Positions 7,173 through 15,055 are shown, numbered from the stretch's first letter. The stretch: DNA of 27,084 nt from CAZYAK01 sp964645935 (GCA_964645935.1 CAZYAK010000014.1:1-27084); one strand, 5' to 3'. Numbers and translations are program-made. Notes: a model not told the origin generated them from the sequence alone.

Positions 7173-9749
7173 TCACTTCACCGCGACGTCGGTCTGCGGG
7201 GCGAGGGTGAACCCAGCCGGGAAGACGGGCTTGATCGCATCGGGATCGAACTTGAAGTACACGCTGTAGTCGGGGTAGTACCACGTGCCTGTGGCTCCCT
7301 CGTGGTAGAAGGCGCAGTCGCGGGGCGTGCCCTTCTTGTCGACGTCCGTGTTACCGCGGATGTCCTGCTTGGTCAGAACGCGATCGCCGTATGCGGCCTC
7401 GAAGCAAGCGTTAAACGTGAAGTTGGCGGAGACCGGGTAGCCGTTGCCGTCGACTGGGACGATCTTGTCGGAGGCGCTCGCTACGCCCTTGGACGGGAGA
7501 AGGCCCGTGGAGATGCGATTGCAGAGCCGAGCGTCCTTGAGCTTCGCGTAGATGAAGTCGATGTCGCGGCCCATTGGGAGGGCCATGGTACCGGCGATCT
7601 GGCGGACCAGGGTGTTGGACGCCGTGGCCGGGAGGGCGCGCTGCATGCTGCAGATGTAGCGGATCTCGTTGGTGCTGAGGGGAACTTCAGAGCCACCACC
7701 GAAGCCGGCGGGCGGCGTGGTGCCTCCGAGGTTGTACTTCTTGCCGATCTTGTAGGCGGCGGAAGTGTAGTCGTTGGTACGGTGACCGCGGAAGGCGCCG
7801 TTTTCGTTATCGTCGCCCGAGGCGCCGAGAAGGCCCTGGATGATGGCGGTCTCTCCGGGGCCGGAGGAGACGCTGGAGCTGGAAGAACCCTCGCCCCCGG
7901 AGGAGCTGGAGGAACCGGCCGACGAGCTACCACCGGAGGAACTCACGCTGGAGCTGGAGGACGAGCCACCCGCGCAGTTTGCGGAGACAGAGGCAACCTC
8001 GGGGCCGGAAAGGGCGCGGCCGTAGACGCGGACATCATCGATGGAGCCCTGGAAGTTGGGCTGGAGCTGGTACTTGCCAAGGAGCATGTCCGTCGTGAGG
8101 GCCATGTCGCCGACTGTGACGGCGTTGGTGCCTACGAGGACGCCGTCCACGTACATCTCAATGGTGAGCTGGGAACCCGAGCGGCGGTAGACGCCGGCAA
8201 GGTGGTGCCACTGGCCGTCCACGACGTTGGCGGCGAAGCTCGTGTCATTGACGCCCTGATCGCCGTAGCCGAAGAAATTCACGCGGCCCGTGGAGTAGAA
8301 GTACAGACCCCATCCGCGGTAGCCCGCACCGGTGGAGCCGAAGTGGCCGAGAACCGAGCGGTCTCCGGCAGTGGTCTTTGCGTAGGCGGAGACGGTGAAT
8401 TCGGAGGTGCCGAAGCCAAAGTCCGTGCCCGTGGCGCGGACGACGTCATCGGTGCCGTCCAGGGAGAGAGCGGAAACGTTACTGGACACCGCAGGGGCGC
8501 CTGGAGCGGTCCATGTGGCGCCGTTATCCAGGGTGCCCGTGTGACCGTTGCCCGTGGAGTCGGACGCGGATGTTCCCGTGTTCTCATCGGCACGCCAGTG
8601 GGCAATGAGACCCGTGGGCACGCAGGAGGTCACCGCTGCCGAGCTGGACGAGCCAGCAGACGAGGAGACGCTGGACGTGGAGCTGGATGAGGAAGACGTG
8701 CTGGACGAGCTGCTGGAGGGGCAGGTGCCGATGAAGTCCCCGTGGAGAACGTGTTCATCGACGTCGCCGGGCACGACATGGAGCGTCTGGTTCGTGGCGA
8801 TGTGGCAGACGGCGACCGTAAGGCCAGAACTCACCGAGGACGAGCTGCTGGACGTCTCGCTAGAGCTGGAGGACGCGACACTCGACACGGAGGACGAGGA
8901 GGATGCGACCGAGGACGTCACGGAGGAAGCGCTGCTAGCAGCGGAACTCGTGACCGAGGAGCTGGAGGAAACCGAGCTCGACGAGGAGCTCACATCGCAG
9001 GCGCCGAGCTCATCGCCGTGGACGAGGTGGCCGGCGAGGGCAGAGGCCGGGACGCTGAGCGTCTGACGGCTGGGGCCGGAGGGGTCGTGACAGATGGTGA
9101 CGTCGGTGAGCGAACTCGACACGGACGACGAGGACGTCGCAACACTGGAGCTGGAGGAGGATGTGGCGACCGAAGAGCTGGAGGATGCGACCGAGGACGT
9201 CGCGGAGGAAGCGCTGCTGGCAGCGGAACTCGTGACCGAGGAGCTGGAGGAGGACGAGCCACCCGTGGTGTCGCAGCTGATCAACGTGTTGGAGCCGGAG
9301 CCGGGCGTGCAGGTGTCGTTGCCCGTTCCGCCGTTGATGGTGTCGTTGCCGGTGCCAGTGGTGATGATATCGACACCCGTGCCACCAAAGACGGTGTTAT
9401 TGCCGTCGCCAGCGTTGATGATGTCGTCGCCGGTGCCGCCGTCGATCCAATCGTTGCCACCGAGGGTCGTGACCGTGTCTTCGCCGGTGCCGGCGCAGAT
9501 CGTGTCGTTGCCGCCGAGGCCGTTGATGGTGTCGTCGCCGTTTCCAGCGTCGATCACATCACTCCCTGCGGTGCCGTTGATCGTATTATTGTTGTTGTCA
9601 CCGAAGATGGTGACCGCGAGGCCGTTACACGTAACGGGCGCTGCGAGCACGGTGGTCGTGCTGAACGAAAGAGTTCCCACGGACGATGCGAGCATCGCGG
9701 TCAGCGAGAGGCGCGCGGCGACAGTGCGGAGGTGCAGAAAACGGCGCAT
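7173..9749 (-). CDS. Secreted mosaic adhesin-like protein: RTX repeats, CH-HGD modules, LamG, unknown C-terminal domain
   Basis: An 858-aa exported protein. In order: signal peptide (about 1-36, ending VLAA); hemolysin-type calcium-binding repeats (about 40-165, GGxGxDxI units such as GGNDTICAGTGEDTV); serine-rich linker; a 35-residue module with a C-H...HLVHGDELGAC pattern; linker; a second such module ending HVLHGDFIGTC; linker; a LamG/concanavalin-like domain (about 380-590, including GQWHHLAGVYRRSG and IDDVRVYGRALS); linker; and a C-terminal domain of about 220 residues that I do not recognise, with four Cys (ICSMQR, RLCNRI, NACFEA, RDCAFY). The RTX units bind calcium and LamG domains bind glycans or proteins, so attachment is a reasonable guess. 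The start at 9749 lies 10 nt after a TTCTTCC box shared with other large surface genes here. The protein lacks a visible anchor. Confidence 0.92.
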   Translation of the reverse strand: MRRFLHLRTVAARLSLTAMLASSVGTLSFSTTTVLAAPVTCNGLAVTIFGDNNNNTINGTAGSDVIDAGNGDDTINGLGGNDTICAGTGEDTVTTLGGNDWIDGGTGDDIINAGDGNNTVFGGTGVDIITTGTGNDTINGGTGNDTCTPGSGSNTLISCDTTGGSSSSSSSVTSSAASSASSATSSVASSSSSVATSSSSSSVATSSSSVSSSLTDVTICHDPSGPSRQTLSVPASALAGHLVHGDELGACDVSSSSSSVSSSSSVTSSAASSASSVTSSVASSSSSVSSVASSSSSETSSSSSSVSSGLTVAVCHIATNQTLHVVPGDVDEHVLHGDFIGTCPSSSSSSTSSSSSSTSSVSSSAGSSSSAAVTSCVPTGLIAHWRADENTGTSASDSTGNGHTGTLDNGATWTAPGAPAVSSNVSALSLDGTDDVVRATGTDFGFGTSEFTVSAYAKTTAGDRSVLGHFGSTGAGYRGWGLYFYSTGRVNFFGYGDQGVNDTSFAANVVDGQWHHLAGVYRRSGSQLTIEMYVDGVLVGTNAVTVGDMALTTDMLLGKYQLQPNFQGSIDDVRVYGRALSGPEVASVSANCAGGSSSSSSVSSSGGSSSAGSSSSSGGEGSSSSSVSSGPGETAIIQGLLGASGDDNENGAFRGHRTNDYTSAAYKIGKKYNLGGTTPPAGFGGGSEVPLSTNEIRYICSMQRALPATASNTLVRQIAGTMALPMGRDIDFIYAKLKDARLCNRISTGLLPSKGVASASDKIVPVDGNGYPVSANFTFNACFEAAYGDRVLTKQDIRGNTDVDKKGTPRDCAFYHEGATGTWYYPDYSVYFKFDPDAIKPVFPAGFTLAPQTDVAVK
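8899..9252 (-). repeat. 72-bp near-identical direct repeat within the Ser-linker coding region
   Basis: Positions 8899-8970 and 9181-9252 match at 69 of 72 bases by eye. Both encode an SSVTSSAASSASS-type linker and flank the first CH-HGD module, so linker plus module look like a duplicated cassette and a possible recombination site. Confidence 0.8.
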
Positions 9750-9842
9750 GCGGGATATTGGAAGAATTACAGGATGAATTACGTAAAAGCCTACTAATTC
9801 CTATTGCACTTAAGCAAGCGTAATTTGCAAGTCCGCCTTCGG

Positions 9843-9879
9843 AAAAAGTGATTATTTGTCAAGTATCTGAGGTAATCAC
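9843..9879 (-). terminator. Rho-independent terminator of the SLH-protein gene
   Basis: Read on the minus strand, GTGATTA (9879-9873) pairs with TAATCAC (9854-9848) around an 18-nt loop and is followed directly by TTTTT. It begins 4 nt after the SLH stop and separates that gene from the 858-aa gene, which must therefore have its own promoter in 9750-9842. Confidence 0.7.
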
Positions 9880-9882
9880 CTA

Positions 9883-11226
9883 CTACAGTCGCTTCATGAG
9901 CTTGGCCGACCGGTACATCCACACGGCAGCGTCGGCACGGGTCACTTCGCCCTCGGCCTGGAACGAGGTCTCGAGGATGATGCCGAGTTCCACAGCCTTG
10001 CGGATGTAAGGGGTGTACCAGGCGCTATCGGAGACGCCTATGGGCAGTGCCGCGCGCGAATCCAGCGGCTGGCCAAGCGACGAGACGATCACCTTGATGG
10101 CCTCCGAACGCTTCATGGTCCGCTCGGGATGAAAACGCCCGTTGGCGTAGCCGTTCACCCAGCCGAGACTCTTGGCCGTGCAGACGACGGGGCTGAACCA
10201 CTCAGATCGCACGTCTGGGAAGCACTCGCCGATCTGGCGGAGCTGGTTGGGGTGCACGCCACGCAAGAGCATCTGCAGGAACTCCGCCCGGTTCACCACG
10301 TTCTTGGGGCGGAAGGTGCCGTCGGGGTAGCCCGTGATGATCTGACGCGACGCGAGCGCCGTAATAGCGGTGTAGCCGTACTTGCCAGCATCGACGTCGG
10401 GGAACGTGACGAGCGGCAGCGACGAGACAGACGAGGAGGATTGGACGGAGGACACGTTCGTACCGAACGCGGAAGCCGCGGACGAAGACGACACCGACGC
10501 AGCGGACGAGGAAGAGCGCGACCATGCGGGACCGGCGAGGCCGCGCGCCACGATATCCGCGCGGATCTTCATCTCTTCATCACGCTGCGGGATGCTGCAG
10601 ACCAGTCCTTCCTTGTTACGCGAATCATCCATACACGTAAACGAGCCCGAGAACTGCGGGAAACGGCCAATCTCGTCACACGAGTAGCCATCGCCCACCA
10701 CCACGTCGAATTCCTGCAGATACAGCGGGCGGCAGCGCACGACGGCAAGGTCTTCGATGCGCTTCTTCATCTCCGGTGTGCGGTCGTTGACGTCGTACTC
10801 CTCGTAGAGTTTTCGGGTGTCCTGGATCGTCACGAGACCAAGGCGGCGGCTGATCTCCGCCACGCCGCTGTAGGCCTTCTGGCGCGTGTCCAGGCACTGC
10901 CGGGGCCCTTTGACGTAGCCCACACAGAAGAACGTACGGCAGTTATAGCCGAGCTCGAGGAGCTGTCCCCCAAGCATCACGTAGAACGCATGACAACCGA
11001 TCGGGTCGAACTGACGGCGAACGCGTGCCTGGTCCTCCGTGAGGGACGCGATCTCGCGGAAGTACACGATGGATGCCGAGGGATGCCCAAGTGAGGCGAG
11101 GATTTTGTCATCGAAGTCGTGGAGGCGAAACTGCGCGGCAAAATAGGGCTCTGCGGCCTTGGCAGGGGCGAGCGATGCGACAAACGTGAGCGAGAGGACG
11201 GCGAGGAGGAGAGGGCGGAGACGCAT
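9883..11226 (-). CDS. Secreted protein with Cys-rich unknown domain and three SLH repeats
   Basis: A 447-aa protein. A signal peptide covers about 1-25 (LLLAVLSLTFVASLAPAKA). Residues about 26-232 form an unrecognised domain with eight Cys (for example GCHAFYVM, YNCRTFFC, RQCLDT, YSCDEIG, FTCMDD, LVCSIP), an even number that suggests disulfides. A Ser/Ala linker (about 233-271) leads to three S-layer-homology repeats (about 272-447): FPDVDAGKYGYTAITAL with ITGYPDGTFRP and VNRAEFLQMLL; FPDV...WFSPVVCTAKSLGWVNGY; and VSDSAWYTPYIRKAVELGI. SLH repeats bind secondary cell-wall polymers, so this protein is probably held at the envelope without covalent attachment. The ATG at 11226 was chosen because it gives a clean signal peptide and lies just after a TTGACA promoter. 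Confidence 0.9.
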   Translation of the reverse strand: MRLRPLLLAVLSLTFVASLAPAKAAEPYFAAQFRLHDFDDKILASLGHPSASIVYFREIASLTEDQARVRRQFDPIGCHAFYVMLGGQLLELGYNCRTFFCVGYVKGPRQCLDTRQKAYSGVAEISRRLGLVTIQDTRKLYEEYDVNDRTPEMKKRIEDLAVVRCRPLYLQEFDVVVGDGYSCDEIGRFPQFSGSFTCMDDSRNKEGLVCSIPQRDEEMKIRADIVARGLAGPAWSRSSSSAASVSSSSAASAFGTNVSSVQSSSSVSSLPLVTFPDVDAGKYGYTAITALASRQIITGYPDGTFRPKNVVNRAEFLQMLLRGVHPNQLRQIGECFPDVRSEWFSPVVCTAKSLGWVNGYANGRFHPERTMKRSEAIKVIVSSLGQPLDSRAALPIGVSDSAWYTPYIRKAVELGIILETSFQAEGEVTRADAAVWMYRSAKLMKRL

Positions 11227-11246
11227 GGAGTTGGAAGTGGATTCGC

Positions 11247-11276
11247 ACGCTACCGACCGGCCTCCGGCGCTGTCAA
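11247..11276 (-). promoter_or_regulatory. Promoter of the SLH-protein gene
   Basis: On the minus strand a perfect TTGACA (11276-11271), an 18-bp spacer and a weak TAGCGT -10 (11252-11247). It starts 9 nt after the CAP gene stop, so the SLH gene can be transcribed alone as well as by read-through. The leader would be about 14 nt. Confidence 0.5.
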
Positions 11277-11285
11277 GAATGCGTC

Positions 11286-12077
11286 TCATTCCTCGTGGAT
11301 GCCACCGAAATGTTGCACCCAATACCCGTCGGCAAACCCGACGCCGGTCTCTGTGAACGCGGGGTGCACGATGTTCTTGCGGTGTGACGGCGATGCCAGC
11401 CAGTCGGTAACTACCTGCGCAGCGGAGCGCTGGCCCCGAGCGAGATTTTCACCCGTGGCATAGGTCCACTTGCACGAACACTCCACGTCCAAGTACCCGG
11501 TGGCACGGATGCGGTCGAGTGAAGAGCGGCCGTCCGGATCGCGGTGCCCAAAGAAGTCTCGAGAAGCCATATCCTGCGCATAGGCTTGCGCCGAACCTTC
11601 TAGGGTCGCGCTGCGGGTGACGGGCGTGAGGCCCTCTACAGTGCGCGCCACGTTGACCAAGTGGATGACCTCGTCGCGCATGTCGTCGATGGCCGTGCGC
11701 GGTGACGGTGCGGGCGAAGAAGAGCGCGAGATACGCGACGCGACGGAAGAGGACGACACGGATACCGTAGCCAACGATGATAAGGAAGAGTGTGACGATA
11801 CGGCGTCCATGCGGTTGATCGTGCCCTTCCGCTCGAGTAACGAGGAGATGGACGACGAGGAGGACACGCGGACCACGGTGCGCGCGGCAGCAGAGCTACG
11901 CGCGGCGCGAATGGCACGGCGAGCACGCACGAATACCATGCGGGAGCTTGGCGGGAGGTGGCGACGCACAGTGAGCGGCAGTTCGCGCGGGAGCACCGCA
12001 TGCACGGATGGCGCGGACGCACAGGAGAAGACGGCGATGCAAGCTGCGACGGCAGTGAGAATGATGATGCGGCCCAT
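11286..12077 (-). CDS. Secreted CAP/SCP-domain protein
   Basis: A 263-aa protein. A signal peptide (about 1-27, IIILTAVAACIAVFSCASAP) is followed by an Arg/Ala-rich stretch and a Ser-rich linker (to about 125), then a CAP domain (about 126-263). CAP signatures are visible: ARTVEGLTPVTRSATLEGSA, DFFGHRDPDGRSSLDRI, YATGENLARG, VVTDWLASPSHRKNI, and TETGVGFADGYWVQHFG. The His of GHRDP, the Glu of GENLA and the His of SHRKN are the conserved cavity residues. Bacterial CAP proteins are extracellular and mostly of unknown activity; YkwD-type members occur widely in envelope loci. The ATG at 12077 is preferred because the GTG further upstream (12119) overlaps the -10 box. It follows the sortase gene by 91 nt and precedes the SLH gene. 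Confidence 0.93.
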   Translation of the reverse strand: MGRIIILTAVAACIAVFSCASAPSVHAVLPRELPLTVRRHLPPSSRMVFVRARRAIRAARSSAAARTVVRVSSSSSISSLLERKGTINRMDAVSSHSSLSSLATVSVSSSSVASRISRSSSPAPSPRTAIDDMRDEVIHLVNVARTVEGLTPVTRSATLEGSAQAYAQDMASRDFFGHRDPDGRSSLDRIRATGYLDVECSCKWTYATGENLARGQRSAAQVVTDWLASPSHRKNIVHPAFTETGVGFADGYWVQHFGGIHEE

Positions 12078-12108
12078 GGTGCGGATCGATGACACGCTGG
12101 AGGAGAGA

Positions 12109-12136
12109 ATCGTACCCACCGGCGCGGCGGGGTCAA
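12109..12136 (-). promoter_or_regulatory. Promoter of the CAP-domain gene
   Basis: On the minus strand TTGACC (12136-12131), a 16-bp spacer and TACGAT (12114-12109). The run CTCTTTTTT lies immediately before the -35. The leader is about 25 nt and pyrimidine-rich (TCTCTCCTCC). Confidence 0.55.
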
Positions 12137-12168
12137 AAAAGAGAGCCTGTTTCTGAAAGACCCGCTGG

Positions 12169-12768
12169 TTATTCCTTCTCCCGCAGTTCCGCGCTCACCA
12201 CAAGGCGCTCACTGTACTGGCGTCGCTCGGCGATCCACGCACCATCGCAAGTGATGAGCCGCAGCATCCTCCCCGTGCCGCCCCCGAAAATCTCACGCAT
12301 CGGCGCAGAGCGTGCGTCGTACACGTCGGATCGCGTTACGATAAACCGCAGCACAGAGCCACTATCGCTGTCTACGAGGATCTCGTCGCCGGGACGCGCC
12401 TGGTCCAGGTGCTCGAAAACTGCGGGACCGAACAGCGTGTCCAAGTGTCCCGCCATGACCGCGTTCCCCTTCTCACCGGGTCGGAATCCCGGACGGTACC
12501 AGCCCACCTCCCACGCGCCCGAGGGGATGCCCATGTTGCCCTGCGGCGTGAGGCCCACCTCCTGCACGGGCACGTCGATGTGAAGACTGGGGATCCGTAG
12601 CTTCTTGGGCAGAGACGGACGCATGACGGCTCCGGTCTGCGCGGCCGGCGCCGGGAGTGGGAGCGTCGCCGGCTCGAAGACATCGGGCAGAAAGAGCGCT
12701 GTGAGCACAAGAGCGGTGGCAATGCCCGAGAGCATTGCCGCCGCGCCGCCGCGCCAAGACGAGTGCAT
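12169..12768 (-). CDS. Sortase, class E/F-like
   Basis: A 199-aa protein. An N-terminal membrane segment (about 10-30, MLSGIATALVLTALFLPDVF) precedes a sortase beta-barrel. The catalytic triad is visible: H108 in VMAGHLDT, C174 in RLITCDGA, and R188 in SERLVVSA. The stretches LRIPSLHIDVPVQEVGL, VGWYRPGFRPGEKGNAV and FGPAVFEHLDQARPGDEI match the actinobacterial class F/E style more than SrtA. Sortases cleave a pentapeptide sorting signal and join the protein to a cell-wall or pilus acceptor on the outer membrane face. The ATG at 12768 lies 7 nt after the stop of the solenoid surface gene, so the two are almost certainly one operon and substrate and enzyme are encoded together. Confidence 0.93.
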   Translation of the reverse strand: MHSSWRGGAAAMLSGIATALVLTALFLPDVFEPATLPLPAPAAQTGAVMRPSLPKKLRIPSLHIDVPVQEVGLTPQGNMGIPSGAWEVGWYRPGFRPGEKGNAVMAGHLDTLFGPAVFEHLDQARPGDEILVDSDSGSVLRFIVTRSDVYDARSAPMREIFGGGTGRMLRLITCDGAWIAERRQYSERLVVSAELREKE

Positions 12769-12775
12769 ACGGATG

Positions 12776-14470
12776 CTAGAGAGTACGACGCCGTGAGAGG
12801 GATGCGGCGAGACCACCGGCGAGGAAGCCCAGAATCAACACGGCCTCACGGAGCGGAAAGGCGCGGCCCGCTGCGGGCATGCCGCCCGGGATGACGGGAT
12901 CGCCCTCGACGGCGGGGGGCTCCAGCGTGCCCCCGAATGACGGAGGAGGTACTCCGGACGGAGCCGAGGAGGGATTCCCCGAACCAGCGCCCTGTGAAGG
13001 CGGAACGACGGAGGCCCCCCCACCGTTCGAAGGTCCGCCAGAACCGCCGCCCCCACCGCCCCCACCGCCACCGCCACCGCCCCCACCGCCACCTCCCCCG
13101 CCACCGCCACCGCCGCCCCCGCCGCCGGTGTCGGTCTCCCCCGCCACGCTGGTAGAGGATGAGGACCCTGCACCAATACCGCTGCTAGACGATCCGGTAC
13201 TGGTTCCAGCACCCGAAGAACTGGAGCCAGTGCTACCGCCACCGGACGAGTTGCCGCCACCACCGCCGCCCGAGGAGTTCCCACCGCTGCCACCGCCACC
13301 GGACGAGTTGCTGCCGCCACCGCCAGAAGAGTTGCCACCTCCACCGCCGCCCGAGGAGTTCCCACCGCTACCCCCACCGGACGAGTTGCCGCCACCGCCG
13401 GAATTGCCATTTTGGCTCACGCTCGTGTTATTGCCGGACTGCGCGAGCGCGATGCAATGCACGGTGGTCTGCGCGTCCGCGTCCACGGTGGCGCCCTGGT
13501 TGGCGGGCTGATCCGCGTCCTGGTTAATGCCCACGGTATTGATCGCGTCCACGTCGATGATGCAGTCCACGACCGTATTGGCGACAGTATTCACGTTCGC
13601 AACTTGGTTCACCTGGTCACCCGTCGCGTTCTGCGAGACGCCCGTGTTGTTGACCGCGATACCGATGACCAGCGCGTTGACGTCCGTGTCGGCGTCGGCA
13701 TCCACATCCACATGCTGGTTGCTGCCCGCGGCCGCATTCTGTGCTACACCGATGTTGTTACCGGAGTCGGCGATGATGCCGATAATCGCAGTGGTGTCAG
13801 CTGTGTTGCCGACGTTCGCGGTCTGGTTTGCTTGGACACCGCTTGCGTCCTGCGAGACGCCCGTGTTGTTGACCGCGATGCCGATAACTGAGCCATCCAC
13901 GTCCGTGGCGCTTTCCGCATCCACTTGCGCATCTTGGTTGGTCCCCGTTCCCCCCTCCTGGTCCACGTCGATAAGGTTGTGCGAGTCGACGTCGATGTCG
14001 CTGATCACGGTAGCGGCGGCGTCGTCTTGTACGGTGGCATCCTGGTTCGCCTGATTTCCGGACGCATCCTGATGTACCTCGGTATCGTTGACCGCGATGC
14101 CGATCACGTCGCTCACCACAGTGGTGGAACTGCCGGCGTTGACGTCCGCCTGCTGGTTAGACCCGTCGCCACTGTCCTGGTCTACGTCGAGATCGTTTCC
14201 TGATGAGGCATCGATTGTGCTGTGAATGTCGGTGGTCGCCGAACCAGATACATCGGCATTCTGATTGGCTTGCCCAGCGCCGGAATTCTGGTTGATGGTA
14301 ATGGTATTAGAGGCCCCGCCCGTGATAGTGGAGTTCACGGTGGTGTTGGCCGATCCGTTGACAGTTGCGGACTGATTATCCGCAAGCGCGATAGAATGCA
14401 GCGAAAGCGCGAACGGCATCGCCGCAATGGTAAGGGCGCAAAACGAGCTAATTGAGCGGAGAGGTTTCAT
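12776..14470 (-). CDS. Sortase-anchored solenoid repeat surface protein with poly-Gly stalk
   Basis: A 564-aa protein. Signal peptide about 1-31 (ending SIALA). Residues about 32-355 are solenoid repeats alternating 36 and 37 residues, with a pattern of V-x-Q....G..A-NQ at each turn (for example INQNSGAGQANQNADV and VSQDASGVQANQTANV). Two Cys, one repeat apart (VVDCIIDV and TVHCIALA), could link neighbouring rungs. Residues about 356-448 are Gly/Ser/Asn-rich (GGNSSGGGG units), 449-476 are 28 consecutive Gly, and 477-530 are Pro/Gly-rich. The C-terminus is a classic cell-wall sorting layout with a variant motif: MPAAG (531-535), a hydrophobic stretch (PLREAVLILGFLAGGLAASL) and RRR. The repeats resemble, but are longer than, curlin repeats. 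The start at 14470 was chosen for its signal peptide. The sortase gene follows at 7 nt. Confidence 0.9.
   Translation of the reverse strand: MKPLRSISSFCALTIAAMPFALSLHSIALADNQSATVNGSANTTVNSTITGGASNTITINQNSGAGQANQNADVSGSATTDIHSTIDASSGNDLDVDQDSGDGSNQQADVNAGSSTTVVSDVIGIAVNDTEVHQDASGNQANQDATVQDDAAATVISDIDVDSHNLIDVDQEGGTGTNQDAQVDAESATDVDGSVIGIAVNNTGVSQDASGVQANQTANVGNTADTTAIIGIIADSGNNIGVAQNAAAGSNQHVDVDADADTDVNALVIGIAVNNTGVSQNATGDQVNQVANVNTVANTVVDCIIDVDAINTVGINQDADQPANQGATVDADAQTTVHCIALAQSGNNTSVSQNGNSGGGGNSSGGGSGGNSSGGGGGGNSSGGGGSNSSGGGGSGGNSSGGGGGGNSSGGGSTGSSSSGAGTSTGSSSSGIGAGSSSSTSVAGETDTGGGGGGGGGGGGGGGGGGGGGGGGGGGGSGGPSNGGGASVVPPSQGAGSGNPSSAPSGVPPPSFGGTLEPPAVEGDPVIPGGMPAAGRAFPLREAVLILGFLAGGLAASLSRRRTL
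13043..13126 (-). repeat. Poly-glycine codon tract (28 GGN codons)
   Basis: 84 nt of uninterrupted glycine codons, with mixed GGT, GGC and GGG. Slippage in units of three would change stalk length without shifting the frame. Confidence 0.9.
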
Positions 14471-14652
14471 GGGGACGACAGGGAACAAAAACGTGGAGGC
14501 AGACAACATGTGGGACGCTTCCTGGCGAAAAACATTTCGCAGAGCGTGTTGACGGAAAGCCGAGCCGGAAGCGGCATAACCGGGCGCGAACCCGGAAAAC
14601 CCGGCAGACATTTCCACTCTCTCCGTGGTTTTGGTTCCATGAGAAAAATCTC
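14471..14652. other. Leader/intergenic region upstream of the solenoid-sortase operon
   Basis: No gene is supported here. The minus strand carries a CCGGG-TTCGCG-CCCGG hairpin (around 14580-14595) and a second GC-rich inverted element, then a pyrimidine-rich leader ending CGTCCCC before the ATG at 14470. I could not find a convincing -10/-35 pair. Confidence 0.3.
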
Positions 14653-14925
14653 TCAGCCCAGGGAGAGCTGAACGTTGTTGGAGCTGTTCGACGTGCTTGT
14701 GATCTTCACGATTGTAGTGACGGAACTGCGAACGTCCGTGCTCACACGGGATTGGTCACAGAGGCATCGATCGTGCTCGTGGTTCGGGAGCTGTTGCTGC
14801 ACCTCTGGCTGATGACAACCCGGGCGAGTCTTGGCGTGAGAATACGTATCGAAGCTCCACACCGGAACGTGAACGCACTGGGCTACTGAAAGGTGAGTGA
14901 CACCACGAGCGGGAACGAACCCCAC
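14653..14925 (-). pseudogene. Possible remnant of a small solenoid-family gene
   Basis: A 90-codon minus-strand frame. Its last 35 residues (DQSRVSTDVRSSVTTIVKIT, then STSNSSNNVQLSLG) resemble the terminal strands of the two solenoid proteins (SFTVSNFTITGGSTSNTVIT and TTVNSTITGGASNTITINQ). The first 50 residues do not look like them. In the adjacent minus frame, just upstream, a Thr/Ser-rich stretch ends in a stop (ISQRCSNSSRTTSTIDASVTNPV), as if a frameshift had split one product. It may be a decayed third family member, a sequencing indel or chance. No signal peptide is seen. Confidence 0.25.
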
Positions 14926-15006
14926 ACGGCTGATGCATACTCATCCCTCAATCTCTGTACGGATGTGTTTGCACATGTCGCATCGCCTGCGGAACTTTTT
15001 CAAAAC

Positions 15007-15030
15007 GGCCGGACCACGGATGGTCCAGCC
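15007..15030 (-). terminator. Rho-independent terminator of the 133-aa membrane protein gene
   Basis: Minus strand GGCTGGACCA - TCCG - TGGTCCGGCC, a 10-bp stem with one wobble pair, followed by GTTTTG. It lies 26 nt after the stop. Confidence 0.8.
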
Positions 15031-15055
15031 GCCTGGGGCGCGATACTCCGATTGC

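Noticed and set aside
12078..12119. Longer start (GTG at 12119) for the CAP protein
   Set aside because: The TACGAT -10 box lies inside the first codons of that extension, so the transcript would not include them.
12879..13511. A Pro-rich plus-strand frame opposite the Gly-rich stalk
   Set aside because: Poly-Pro is just the complement of poly-Gly codons; the minus frame is tied to a signal peptide, repeats and a sorting signal.
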